Shown in pieces: positions 18,478 to 25,815 of a stretch of 39,141 nucleotides of DNA (its first letter is position 1; every line of letters begins with the position of its first letter). Below the pieces are notes generated by a model, which worked only from the letters and a program-made list of their open reading frames with translations, did no database searches and had not been told where the DNA came from. The translations under genes were made by a program, and so were the position numbers. This DNA is from an uncultured Acidobacteriaceae bacterium (GTDB lineage: Bacteria; Acidobacteriota; Terriglobia; Terriglobales; Acidobacteriaceae): assembly GCA_903911925.1 (NCBI GenBank), contig CAIWFH010000108.1:1-39141 (forward strand), read 5' to 3'.

Positions 18478-19696
18478 CACGTGCCTCCAGACCGTCGAAA
18501 ATGTCCCCAAGTAGCCGTTGGGTAATGCGCCACCGGAAATCCAGTTGGGCAGAGCCGGAATCACCCGTCCACAGTTCCTGCGCACGTGGATTGTCTATTC
18601 GGGCGAGGTTCTTCTTGAGTTTGCGTTCACGGTCCCGAACCATGACGCGTGCTGCGAGACCATCGCACAATCCCGCCGCATTTCCCGTCAACGCGAGCGT
18701 CCACCATGCATTGATGAACTCAAAGGTTGACGATGAAATTCTCGGATTAACTGAGCGAACCAGTTCCCAAAAACGTACTCTGTTCCATTGCGATAGCCCT
18801 TGAGAGTGTGCGGCGAGCAATTCAGCCCACTCTTCGAATTCTCTACGGTACTTCGTAACGCTATCTGGCATATGGGCCTGTTCAGCCAGAATCAAGTTAT
18901 AGAGCAATGGAGCGCCGTGCATAACCTCCGAGAAGTTCTCTGCATGATCCAGCTTTTCAAGCAATCTCGGTGGAAGTTCGGCGCAATTCGGGTTCTCCCA
19001 CGCAAACGAAACATTGTCGCTGCGTTGCTGCCTTGCGACCAGTTCCGCAAGTAGCGAGCCGGAACAGGCCGGACTCAAACGGATGCGCTCGGCTAGGTAT
19101 TCTGCTTCCCGTCGCGTGAGGCTCAAAGAACACTCTGCTGGGAAGTCAGTTGGCGGAAGAATCATCCCCGCATGCCAGTTGGGTGAAATCAAATCATCAT
19201 GCTCTGCGTCACGCTCCGATGCGCGTCCACCATGCCGCTTGAGCTGTGCATAATATCGATCGAGGCTACGGTGATACTGGAGTTGCGCTCCACGAAAGGA
19301 CCGAACTCCCCAAACACTGAGCCCTTGCCAATAAACACTACTCGGAAGTCGTTTCAGGGATTTCCTTGCCACCCTGCCGATATTCCCATCATTGTCGTCG
19401 GACCGCTCAATCGGCTCGACAAGGTTCAGTTCAGCCTGCCGCGCGCGCTGTGCCATCTCAGCCGAGGCGACCTGCCGTTTCTCAAGCCTTTGGTAGGTCC
19501 AAGCTACGAGAAGAAAGTAGCGCGCTCGGGTCATGATGGTGCTGGTACCCGGGAACAGCATATCTGCAAATGCGTCGCGCACAGAGCCAATACCGAGCTC
19601 GTCCCGCGTATCGTGCTCTCTGAAAAGATCGACCACATCGAGCATCTTTCGCCGCTCGTGCTCCGAGTAATCCAGCCACACAAACGTAGACATCAT
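18470..19696 (-). CDS. DUF6361 family protein
   Basis: A 408-residue protein that I recognise as DUF6361 from its N-terminus: STFVWLDYSEHERRKMLDVV, then LFREHDTRDELGIGSVRDAF, FPGTSTIMTRARYFLLVAW and VYWQGLSVWGVR. The biochemical function of the family is unknown. It is commonly found beside PLD-like and helicase genes, as here, and it is the first gene of the unit. Two ATG codons stand in tandem at 19,696 and 19,693 behind a GGGAGA. The protein looks soluble, with many Arg/Trp residues that would suit DNA or protein contact. I could not identify a promoter upstream. Confidence 0.85.
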   Translation of the reverse strand: MMSTFVWLDYSEHERRKMLDVVDLFREHDTRDELGIGSVRDAFADMLFPGTSTIMTRARYFLLVAWTYQRLEKRQVASAEMAQRARQAELNLVEPIERSDDNDGNIGRVARKSLKRLPSSVYWQGLSVWGVRSFRGAQLQYHRSLDRYYAQLKRHGGRASERDAEHDDLISPNWHAGMILPPTDFPAECSLSLTRREAEYLAERIRLSPACSGSLLAELVARQQRSDNVSFAWENPNCAELPPRLLEKLDHAENFSEVMHGAPLLYNLILAEQAHMPDSVTKYRREFEEWAELLAAHSQGLSQWNRVRFWELVRSVNPRISSSTFEFINAWWTLALTGNAAGLCDGLAARVMVRDRERKLKKNLARIDNPRAQELWTGDSGSAQLDFRWRITQRLLGDIFDGLEARDA

Positions 19697-20299
19697 TGTC
19701 TCCCGGTTGCCGGAAGCAAATCTTCATGCTCAAAAGCTGAAACCATGGGGTCGATTATCGGCATAGTGAAACCATCCAGCGCAGCTCTGCCGCGCCTATT
19801 CGAGACGAGCCATTCCGACCAGCGGCGCCATTTCGCGCGTTTTGCCGGGACTCAGCCCAAAATACCCTGCGAGCTCTGGCGCCAAAGCCAGAAATCTGCT
19901 CTTTTATCTTTGTTTATCGCTGTAAACAGGATACACGGTTTGATGACATTAGGCACAGAGTTTTCAGATCTTGGCTCAACGTCAGCCGAGGCCCTTTGCC
20001 CGACTTCACGATGAGCCGCGGCATTTCGCGCCAGCTTTGGTTGAAGGACCAAGTGCGCCGTTCGTCAGCCTATCAACATTTCGCAGATATTTTCCGATAG
20101 TCAAAGGTCGATAGGATTCCTTCGACCCGAAAGGCGAGCATGATCTTGAACTGCTAACGGAGTGCAAATGTCGATGCATGCACTTTGAATTCGCCACCAG
20201 TATCAATGTTGACACTGTTGGCGAATTCAGGCCAAATGTTAACTGTTATGGTTCTCGCGTCGAGTTGTATGCGGCGTAAGTTGTCTTATCTCTGAAGAT
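19697..20299. other. intergenic region between DUF6361 unit and IS remnant
   Basis: I see no convincing gene here. A 66-codon minus-strand ORF (19,852-20,052) and a plus-strand tail at 20,014 have no family features. The right part contains a 44-bp palindrome (20,186-20,229) next to the broken transposase gene. An imperfect GTTTA...TAAAC repeat lies near 19,915. The leftward promoter of the DUF6361 unit must be here, or within 100 bp of 19,696, but no good -35/-10 pair stands out. Confidence 0.5.
20186..20229. repeat. 44-bp near-perfect palindrome
   Basis: The arms TGAATTCGCCACCAGT (20,186-20,201) and ACTGTTGGCGAATTCA (20,214-20,229) are inverted with one mismatch in 16. The 12-bp centre is itself partly symmetrical. 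There is no T-tract, so an ordinary terminator is unlikely. It lies about 70 bp upstream of the IS1182-type transposase start and may be a transposon end, a regulatory site of that element, or a recombination target. Confidence 0.75.
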
Positions 20300-20827
20300 A
20301 TGGCCATGTCACTTAAACCCCAAGCGGCATTCGGTATTCCTGAAGAAACGCGGCGCATAGCGCAGGCGGCATTTCCGAAAGGCTGCGCCTGCATTCGCGT
20401 TGGTGAGGTGCTGGGTTGTGTGTACGATGACATGCAGCTCACCAGTCTGTTTGCTCGCAGAGGTCAACCTGGGGAAGCGCCAGGCAGGCTTGCGCTGGTC
20501 ACCGTACTGCAATTTATGGAAGGCCTCTCTGACCGGCAGGCAGCGGACGCCGTGCGCGGGCGCATCGATTGCAAGTATGCGCTTGGTTTGGATCTGGACG
20601 ATGCGGGCTTTGACTAACCTGTTCTGAGCGGGTTTCGCGCACGGCTGATCAATGGCAAGTTGGAGATGAAACTTCTTGATCTTCTGCTGAATCGCGCGCA
20701 TGATCTGAGGCTTCTCAAAAGGCGAGGACAACAGCGTACTGATTCAACGCATGTGCTGGCAGCAGTTCGCACCATGAACCGATTGGAGAGAGTCGGTGAG
20801 CTTTATAGAGGAGCAGGCGTTGGGTGA
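20300..20827 (+). pseudogene. IS1182-type transposase, broken and truncated
   Basis: The reading frame begins like an IS1182/DUF772 transposase (LKPQAAFGIPEETRRIAQAA, then DDMQLTSLFARRGQPGEAPG and LQFMEGLSDRQAADAVRGR). It is interrupted by a TAA at 20,615 after AGFD. It continues in the same frame as FRARLINGKLEMKLLDLLL and QQRTDSTHVLAAVRT, then loses similarity near 20,800. The N-terminal domain is therefore present, with one nonsense codon, and the catalytic DDE core is almost wholly missing. It is a decayed insertion sequence and cannot move on its own. Confidence 0.88.
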
Positions 20828-21036
20828 TCTCTGCCCTTTTCAGCTCCCTCGATCGCAACTAACCGAGGATTTACGACCGCGACCTCTGCCGTGACAGATC
20901 CCCCGTGGTCGGTAAGTCGCAGATACCAGAAGGCACGGATGGTCTCCATCGACATTTCAGCAGACCAATCCGGCGAGGTCTGGAATTTGTGCGACGGAAG
21001 ATCGAGTTGGTGGGCGTCTTGACCAGATAACGTCAG
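20803..21036 (-). CDS. small unknown protein, no standard start codon
   Basis: An open frame of 77 codons with strong coding character: LDLPSHKFQTSPDWSAE, then AFWYLRLTDHGGSVTAEVAV and a charged tail. There is no ATG, GTG or TTG before an internal ATG at 20,955. A CTG at 21,036 overlaps the previous ORF's stop as CTGA, the same layout as the usual ATGA coupling, so CTG is the likeliest start. The 3' end overlaps the truncated end of the transposase remnant on the other strand, which suggests that the IS was cut or replaced at about 20,800. The function is unknown. Confidence 0.45.
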   Translation of the reverse strand: MTLSGQDAHQLDLPSHKFQTSPDWSAEMSMETIRAFWYLRLTDHGGSVTAEVAVVNPRLVAIEGAEKGRDHPTPAPL

Positions 21037-21131
21037 GGGGCAGGAATAGGCTTTCCCCCGATAACAAATTCACACTGGATCTCGCGCAAACACAGGTGAT
21101 GATCGAACGGGAGTCCGGTGTCACCGTTCAT
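21033..21131 (-). CDS. tiny ORF in leftward chain
   Basis: A 32-codon ORF from ATG 21,131 with protein-like composition (MNGDTGLPFDHHLCLREIQC, ending in a GGKPIPAP tail). Its start overlaps the stop of the ORF upstream by 11 bp and its stop overlaps a CTG start downstream. It is below the usual annotation size. It is supported only by the tight tandem arrangement. No function can be given. Confidence 0.35.
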   Translation of the reverse strand: MNGDTGLPFDHHLCLREIQCEFVIGGKPIPAP

Positions 21132-21210
21132 AGCGGTCGAAAAAGGTGGAATTTCGCTTCATTCTCTCTATGAAATTGCGCTCACCCTTCGGATTCCTTA
21201 CATAATCCAG
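21121..21210 (-). CDS. tiny basic ORF without standard start
   Basis: The frame reads LDYVRNPKGERNFIERMKRN and ends in FFDRYER. It remains open upstream to about 21,260 but has no ATG, GTG or TTG there; CTG 21,210 is a possible start. It overlaps the preceding small gene's stop at 21,198 and the next ORF's start. It could be a real small peptide or the worn end of an older gene. Confidence 0.28.
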   Translation of the reverse strand: MDYVRNPKGERNFIERMKRNSTFFDRYER

Positions 21211-21455
21211 CTGTCGAGTGGCTCGTGCCAGCTCATATAGTCCATGATTCGATTCCCTTGCCGCTCAATCCACCGTTCGGCCATCCAGCCTGCCGGCACG
21301 AGTATCAATTGCAGCAGGCTTCCGCAAACAGCTGCGAGGATCATTTCTCGAAACGATGGCCGAGACGGGGTAAATTGTGCACTACACTGCGGACAAACTT
21401 CATTCGTCCCGGCACCCCGCTTCTCCCGCAGTGGAACCCTATTCCGCCATTGCAA
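21198..21455 (-). CDS. small CxxC protein with one membrane segment
   Basis: An 85-codon frame from TTG 21,455, overlapping the end of the DNA-binding protein gene by 17 bp. It has a CPQC knuckle near residue 20. A hydrophobic stretch follows (MILAAVCGSLLQLILVPAGW), then a charged tail with repeated Trp. This is the layout of small zinc-ribbon membrane proteins. The start is uncertain and I know no family. It is probably co-transcribed with the upstream DNA-binding protein gene. Confidence 0.4.
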   Translation of the reverse strand: MQWRNRVPLREKRGAGTNEVCPQCSAQFTPSRPSFREMILAAVCGSLLQLILVPAGWMAERWIERQGNRIMDYMSWHEPLDSWIM

Positions 21456-22194
21456 GGCCATAGCGTTGATCTTCGTCTTGATCGCCTTCATCTCCTTCAT
21501 CCTCCTCTTCATCGCCGGATGCCTCGTCTCCAACAGCGGCTGCAAATGCGGCTCGTTCCCGCTTATCTTGTCGGACGGCCAACAGTTGTTTGCCGACGGT
21601 ATGTTTGGGGGCAAAGCAGAATTCAACGTAGGCCTCGAAAAGGGCCAGGTTTCGAATGCCGCGCTTCATAAGATCTCTGTGATGGTTCCTATACAGTTTC
21701 TTCAGCGCGTCGGGTGTGATGCTGTAGGAGCGCCGCTTGCCCTGATTGACAACGGAAGCCTGGAGCCAGTTCTGTTCAATCCAGAAGACAACCTCCGACT
21801 TGCGGACGTGGAGCGCGCTTGCCAAGCTTTGCACTGAAAACAGGTCACATCGGATGTCGCGCACGCTGAGGTTATTTCGCCTAAGCATGTTCTGGATCGC
21901 TTTTGGGGTCCGATTGATCTTCTTCGCTACCTCTTCAATCGATCGCTTCACTAGTTCTTCGCGAACGATCTCAATCTCGGTCTCGGTCCATCGTCGATGG
22001 TCTTGCCGTCCCTTGATTCCGTACTGGATGATCAAACGCCAGCAGGCCTCCTTGGGCCGCCCGCTGTGGCGTTGCAGGCGGACTACAAGCTGCTCAAGCT
22101 TGGATCCAGAAAGCACCTTGGCCTGAGCAGCCATGGCCATGGCTTCCGCACTCCACTCTGGGGAGCGCTCTGGCAATTGGGGGAGAGTTGCCAT
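21439..22194 (-). CDS. helix-turn-helix DNA-binding protein
   Basis: A 251-residue protein. A homeodomain-like/SANT-type segment (WTETEIEIVREELVKRSIEE, then VAKKINRTPKAIQNMLRRN) lies around residues 65-105. A second MerR/excisionase-like segment follows (SVQSLASALHVRKSEVVFWI, then GKRRSYSITPDALKKLYRNH). The C-terminus ends in a strongly acidic run (residues about 225-245). Two DNA-binding segments and an acidic tail suggest a regulator or a recombination accessory factor. It heads the leftward chain of small ORFs and is divergent from the sigma-factor pair. Confidence 0.72.
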   Translation of the reverse strand: MATLPQLPERSPEWSAEAMAMAAQAKVLSGSKLEQLVVRLQRHSGRPKEACWRLIIQYGIKGRQDHRRWTETEIEIVREELVKRSIEEVAKKINRTPKAIQNMLRRNNLSVRDIRCDLFSVQSLASALHVRKSEVVFWIEQNWLQASVVNQGKRRSYSITPDALKKLYRNHHRDLMKRGIRNLALFEAYVEFCFAPKHTVGKQLLAVRQDKRERAAFAAAVGDEASGDEEEDEGDEGDQDEDQRYGLAMAE

Positions 22195-22533
22195 ATGCGC
22201 CTCGATAGAGATCTTCCGGGGCTGATCACTTCAAATTTGATGACTGCCGCCGTTGCCAAACCGCCGATAGCTTCGGTCGCTTCGATCCTAGGTAAAGCGA
22301 AACGCCAGCTTCATAACGGAATATGGCTCTGGATCAGTTTTACGGATCTCGTCCAGTGAAAGACCTTGATATGAACATTGCCGCTTCTCCTACTCCAGTG
22401 CGACCGAACCATTCGCCGCATACTTCTTATGCGAATGGGAAGGGCCGATTTTGCGGCTTGCCGCGGGAATCTTTTTGTGAAAATCTCTTGATACGGGAAG
22501 GCGATCGATTTCGCGCGGCGCGCAGGAGGAGTC
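22195..22533. other. divergent intergenic region
   Basis: This stretch lies between the leftward DNA-binding protein gene and the rightward sigma-like gene and should hold both promoters. Plus-strand frames here are open but have no family features. AGGAGGA at 22,524-22,530 is the ribosome site of the sigma-like gene. I see no strong -35/-10 pair or repeat. Confidence 0.45.
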
Positions 22534-23175
22534 TTGACGCAGCTTCCGCTGGCCGAGGTCGACCTGGAAGAGGTGCTGCAGCGCCTGACCTTGCATGCGC
22601 GCCATCTGATCGCCGCTGCCACGTGTTTGGGAGTCGGAGATATCGTGTTGCCGGGTGGGGACAGCCCCGCGGATCTTGCGAGCGCAACCTTGCTCAAGCT
22701 CCTCGATCCTCGTGTTCACACGGTCGTCTGGTCAGAGAGCAAGGGGACGGCGACGACTGCGGGCCTTGCAGCCTATCTCCGCGTAGTCCTGGAGCGGGAT
22801 TTTCTCGATCTGGTGCGGTCCAAGCGCTATCGAACTACGGTATTTCCCGACCGCGAGGAGCAGGACGCCGGTGCTCAAGCGATGGGAAGCGTGCCGCTCG
22901 ACCAGATGCCGGCGCGCTCCGCCAACCCCGAGCATGAAGCAATACGACATGAGGAAGCGGCGTGGCTGCTCAAGCAATTTCGAGAAGAGCCGGAGTTGGA
23001 GGCGATCTTGCGGCTCCAGTTGGAGATGGACGGCTACAACGCCTTCTCCAATCTGGAATTGGCGCGGATGCTCGCCGTGCCTGTTGCGGAGATCGAAAAC
23101 CGCAAGCGCAGACTGAAGACAAGGCTCACGAGTCTGGCGTCCCGGCGTCAACTGAAGGGAGCAGAGCATGGCTGA
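22534..23175 (+). CDS. ECF-like RNA polymerase sigma factor
   Basis: A 213-residue protein. The N-terminal part resembles sigma region 2 (DLASATLLKLLDPRVHTVVW, then YLRVVLERDFLDLVRSKRYR). The C-terminal part resembles a sigma region 4 helix-turn-helix (LEAILRLQLEMDGYNAFSNL, then ELARMLAVPVAEIENRKRRL). It starts with TTG four bases after an AGGAGG. Its stop overlaps the start of the ImmA/IrrE gene by 8 bp, so the two are made together. The protease gene next to it suggests control by proteolysis of a repressor or anti-sigma factor; that is an inference. Confidence 0.75.
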   Translation: MTQLPLAEVDLEEVLQRLTLHARHLIAAATCLGVGDIVLPGGDSPADLASATLLKLLDPRVHTVVWSESKGTATTAGLAAYLRVVLERDFLDLVRSKRYRTTVFPDREEQDAGAQAMGSVPLDQMPARSANPEHEAIRHEEAAWLLKQFREEPELEAILRLQLEMDGYNAFSNLELARMLAVPVAEIENRKRRLKTRLTSLASRRQLKGAEHG

Positions 23176-24421
23176 GGGCAAGGCGGAAATGCCGGAGCGG
23201 GAAATCCTCCGCATGGCTGCGCTGCTGGGTGAGGGCGACGAAAGCCTGGGGCGTGAAGAACTGCGTCGGACGCTCGAGAGCTGTGGAATCGATCCGGCAC
23301 GAGCTACGGCGCGCTTCCACGAAGCCGCGCAGCGGCTGGCCGAAGACGTAAGTCACGCCGGGCGAACGGTGCCATTGTCTTTGCAGCAGGCCATCGCCGC
23401 AACGGAGCCTTCAACCCTGTCCGCGCAGAAGGAATCACCGGATCCGGGCATCGCGCATGCTTTTGCCGAGCATTGGCTGGAGCGGTTTCTCGCGCCTTTC
23501 GCGATACCCACGCACCTTGAGGCCAGCCGCGCCTACCGTAGAGTCGGTAGTCTTGCCGAGCAGGATCAGCGCGACCTGGATCAGCTCGCCACTGAGCTTC
23601 AAGAACAGGCTCTGCGAAGCCGGCAGGGCGAGGAGCCGGACTGGCCCGCGCTGGTCAGCGCGGAGTTTCTCAAAAGATTCGGTGTGGATTGCGGAAAGAG
23701 GCTCAACGAGATCGCTGGCGAGCTGGGCCTGGAGATCCGCTACCGCGAAGCCGAAAGCTACGAAGGGGCGCTGCTGCGCGTTCCGGGCTCGCGCATGGGC
23801 TACATCGTTCTGAACTCCAGAATCAAGGAGGAATCCCGCCGGCGCTTCACCCTGGCCCATGAAATCGGTCACCACGTTCTACCCGGCCAGCAGGAGTTAT
23901 CCATGCCATGCATCGCGGGCCGGATCGAAAACTGGCAGCGGGCCCTCGATCCCGCCGAGCGTGCCGCCAACCGCTTCGCGGCGGAGATCCTGATGCCGCT
24001 GGTGGCGATCCGGCAATGGGTGGAGTCCAAGCCCTCGATGGAGGCCATCCAATCGATCGCCGCCGCCTGTGAAACTTCCCTTAGCTCGTCGGCCGTCCGT
24101 CTCATGACGCTGACCACCTATCCCGCAGCCGTAGTGTGGTCCCAGGAAGGCAGGGCGCGGTGGTACACGCCATCTGCGAGCTTCGTGCGCTGGGTGCGGA
24201 AGGGGCGTCTCGATGAGGCCACGCTGGCGTCGCGGTGGATGCGCGGAGAATCGCTTCCGAAGCAGCCGCAGGCCGTGCCCGCCGCGGCATGGTTCTTCGA
24301 AAAAGGACTGAGGCCGGGCGCCCGCGTATGGGAGACGGCGATCGGCTTGCCGGCGTACGGCGCAGCCCTCTCACTGCTGGTACTGCGCGAGCCGATCACA
24401 GAAAGCGGGAGCGGTTCGTAA
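23168..24421 (+). CDS. ImmA/IrrE-family metallopeptidase
   Basis: A 417-residue protein. The zinc-protease motif FTLAHEIGHHVLPGQQ has its HExxH at about residues 231-235. A downstream glutamate in NRFAAEILMPLVAIRQW fits the third ligand seen in this family. A 200-residue N-terminal helical extension and a 100-residue C-terminal domain flank the core, making it longer than ImmA itself. ImmA of ICEBs1 and IrrE/PprI of Deinococcus cleave repressors (ImmR, DdrO) after a signal. It is coupled to the sigma-like gene, so the two probably form a stress- or mobile-element-linked switch. The target is not evident. Confidence 0.88.
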   Translation: MAEGKAEMPEREILRMAALLGEGDESLGREELRRTLESCGIDPARATARFHEAAQRLAEDVSHAGRTVPLSLQQAIAATEPSTLSAQKESPDPGIAHAFAEHWLERFLAPFAIPTHLEASRAYRRVGSLAEQDQRDLDQLATELQEQALRSRQGEEPDWPALVSAEFLKRFGVDCGKRLNEIAGELGLEIRYREAESYEGALLRVPGSRMGYIVLNSRIKEESRRRFTLAHEIGHHVLPGQQELSMPCIAGRIENWQRALDPAERAANRFAAEILMPLVAIRQWVESKPSMEAIQSIAAACETSLSSSAVRLMTLTTYPAAVVWSQEGRARWYTPSASFVRWVRKGRLDEATLASRWMRGESLPKQPQAVPAAAWFFEKGLRPGARVWETAIGLPAYGAALSLLVLREPITESGSGS

Positions 24422-24769
24422 AGCAGAACTGGAAACACTCACAGAACTGCCCTAGCAAACCGGATGCAATGTGAAGGGTGGGGGAAGACGCGATTTGCAT
24501 AGCGCCCGATCACTTTGGCCTCAATACTGCCAAATCACCGCTTGCGAATCAACGTGCCTCGCCATAAGCCATTGAAATTATTTAAGTTACATCCTTCTTG
24601 ACACATTTCAACGATCTGCCTAGGCTCAGCTCCGGAGAAATCCACATTGCATCTTCGTCTTTTATTTGCCTATACTTGCATTCGTGTTCAACTTTCCGCA
24701 AACTCGGCAGCACGTCTTCACGATCCGCGGCAAGAAATACAGTGAGAACATCCCGCTCCCGTAGGCACG
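24422..24769. other. intergenic region with possible tiny ORF
   Basis: The left part shows nothing recognisable. TTGACA at 24,598-24,603 is followed after 17 bp by TAGGCT, a possible but weak promoter for the small genes to the right. A short frame ending at 24,764 (GTG 24,684; protein-like end FTIRGKKYSENIPLP) may be a 26-codon peptide or the end of a decayed gene. Its start is not certain. Confidence 0.35.
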
Positions 24770-24901
24770 ATGCCGGATTCCCGGATTGCCGCACATTGCC
24801 CGCTCTGCGGAGAGAAGAGGAACTACCTTCCATCCGAGATTTTCCAAGAAAATCTCTCGTACAAAGTTGCTCCCAAGCCGGTGCGAACCGCGGGGCACTG
24901 A
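24770..24901 (+). CDS. small zinc-knuckle protein
   Basis: A 43-residue ORF starting MPDSRIAAHCPLCGEKRNYL and continuing PSEIFQENLSYKV. The CPLC pair followed by a basic-aromatic patch looks like half of a zinc ribbon. The stop TGA overlaps the next start (TGATG), so translation is coupled. Short proteins with CPxCGxKRxYLPSEIF-type sequences are familiar to me from soil bacterial genomes, but without a known role. Confidence 0.55.
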   Translation: MPDSRIAAHCPLCGEKRNYLPSEIFQENLSYKVAPKPVRTAGH

Positions 24902-25128
24902 TGGGCGAAATGAAGCGAGCCATTGCGCGGGAGCGGGTGGCCTGGGCGGAGAAGATGGAAGAGCAGGCGCGTATGAAGTCTACCCTGGTCATTGCTGCCG
25001 CGATTATCGCTGCCGTTCGCCTGGCGCGGGACCCCGACATAAGCCGCGCTTCACCTCGACTCACCGCCGTAGTCTCCGAGAGCGTGAGCCTGGCGCGAAT
25101 GATTCTGGATCGCGTAGGCCATTTGTAA
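24901..25128 (+). CDS. small unknown protein
   Basis: A 75-residue ORF coupled to the preceding gene. The N-terminal half is charged and helical (GEMKRAIARERVAWAEKMEE). A moderately hydrophobic stretch follows (STLVIAAAIIAAVRLA) that may insert in a membrane or pack in a helix bundle. The C-terminus is SVSLARMILDRVGHL. A longer upstream frame exists, but the ATG overlapping the previous stop is the natural start. The function is unknown. Confidence 0.55.
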   Translation: MGEMKRAIARERVAWAEKMEEQARMKSTLVIAAAIIAAVRLARDPDISRASPRLTAVVSESVSLARMILDRVGHL

Positions 25129-25145
25129 GGTGGTAATCTCGGTTC

Positions 25146-25457
25146 ATGTGCGGACGGTATGGACGGAGAGCGGACAAACAACGGATCGCCGAGTGGTTCC
25201 ATACCCACAACGCCGATGTGTTCAACGACGAGTACTACGAGATCAACTCGACGCTCCTTGCGCCGTCTTACAACATTTTTCCGGACAGCATTCAGCCTGT
25301 CGTCCGGCTCGACCATGACGCGGGCGAACGTGTTTTGACGCTCATGAAGTGGGGTATGGTGCCGTACTGGTCAAAGACGGTCAAGGCTGCCTTCAGTTCC
25401 ATCAATGCGCGCTCCGACAAGCTCGAGAGCAGCGGCGCGCAGCCCGGAGCATCTTGA
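25146..25457 (+). pseudogene. SRAP (YedK/HMCES-like) gene, C-terminal half lost
   Basis: The frame starts MCGRYGRRADKQRIAEWF, with the catalytic Cys2 and family start. It continues through APSYNIFPDSIQPVVRL and LMKWGMVPYWSKTVKAAFSS to INARSDKLESS. It then leaves the family sequence and stops at 103 residues; intact SRAP proteins have about 200-230. The regions with the active-site Glu/His (ADGFYEW-type) are missing. SRAP proteins crosslink to abasic sites in single-stranded DNA. This copy keeps the nucleophile but should not fold normally. Confidence 0.85.
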
Positions 25458-25815
25458 AGGATGCGTGGTTTCATGAAAACCACTGGATAGTTCCTGGCGA
25501 CCGAGCCCCGAAAATCACGCTTGGATTCTCAAGCGATGATCAGGGCTGACCTCTGAGAACGGTCATCCCCAGGTAGCTGCGCGTGCAAGTCAACTTTTCA
25601 TCGTATTGGCGGGCACCAGACCGGCTTGCTGAAACCGAAGGCTACCGCGAGCGAATACGGCGAAGTTCGGAATTCTCTGGACGTTGTATCGAGAGGCATG
25701 TTCCGGGAACCGTTCCTGTTGGCAGTTGTTGCTGTGGAACGAGTTTTGGGAATGGTTTGCCCAGCTTCAGTGAATCGCGCGGCGCCAGATCGGGCCGGCG
25801 TTACTGGACGGCCCT
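25458..25815. other. intergenic region downstream of dynamin operon
   Basis: It holds the degraded continuation of the SRAP gene's frame for a short way (a plus-strand reading to about 25,549 without family features). Otherwise I see nothing. No clear terminator hairpin with a T-tract serves the convergent dynamin operon that ends at 25,816. Confidence 0.4.

Noticed and set aside
13319..19696. Calling the helicase unit a DISARM system
   Set aside because: The helicase and PLD-like proteins fit loosely, but DrmA/DrmB (DUF1998) and a methyltransferase are absent and DUF6361 is not a DISARM component.
19199..20014. 271-codon plus-strand ORF
   Set aside because: Most of it is the antisense of the clearly recognised DUF6361 gene; it has no family features and no ribosome site.
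22323..22937. 204-codon plus-strand ORF overlapping the sigma-like gene
   Set aside because: The sigma-like frame has a better ribosome site, family motifs and coupling to the next gene; this one turns Arg/Gly-rich after the overlap.
24582..25316. 244-codon minus-strand ORF
   Set aside because: It lies opposite the SRAP remnant and two small coupled plus-strand genes that have better protein features; its sequence is low-complexity Arg/Ser-rich, typical of a shadow frame.
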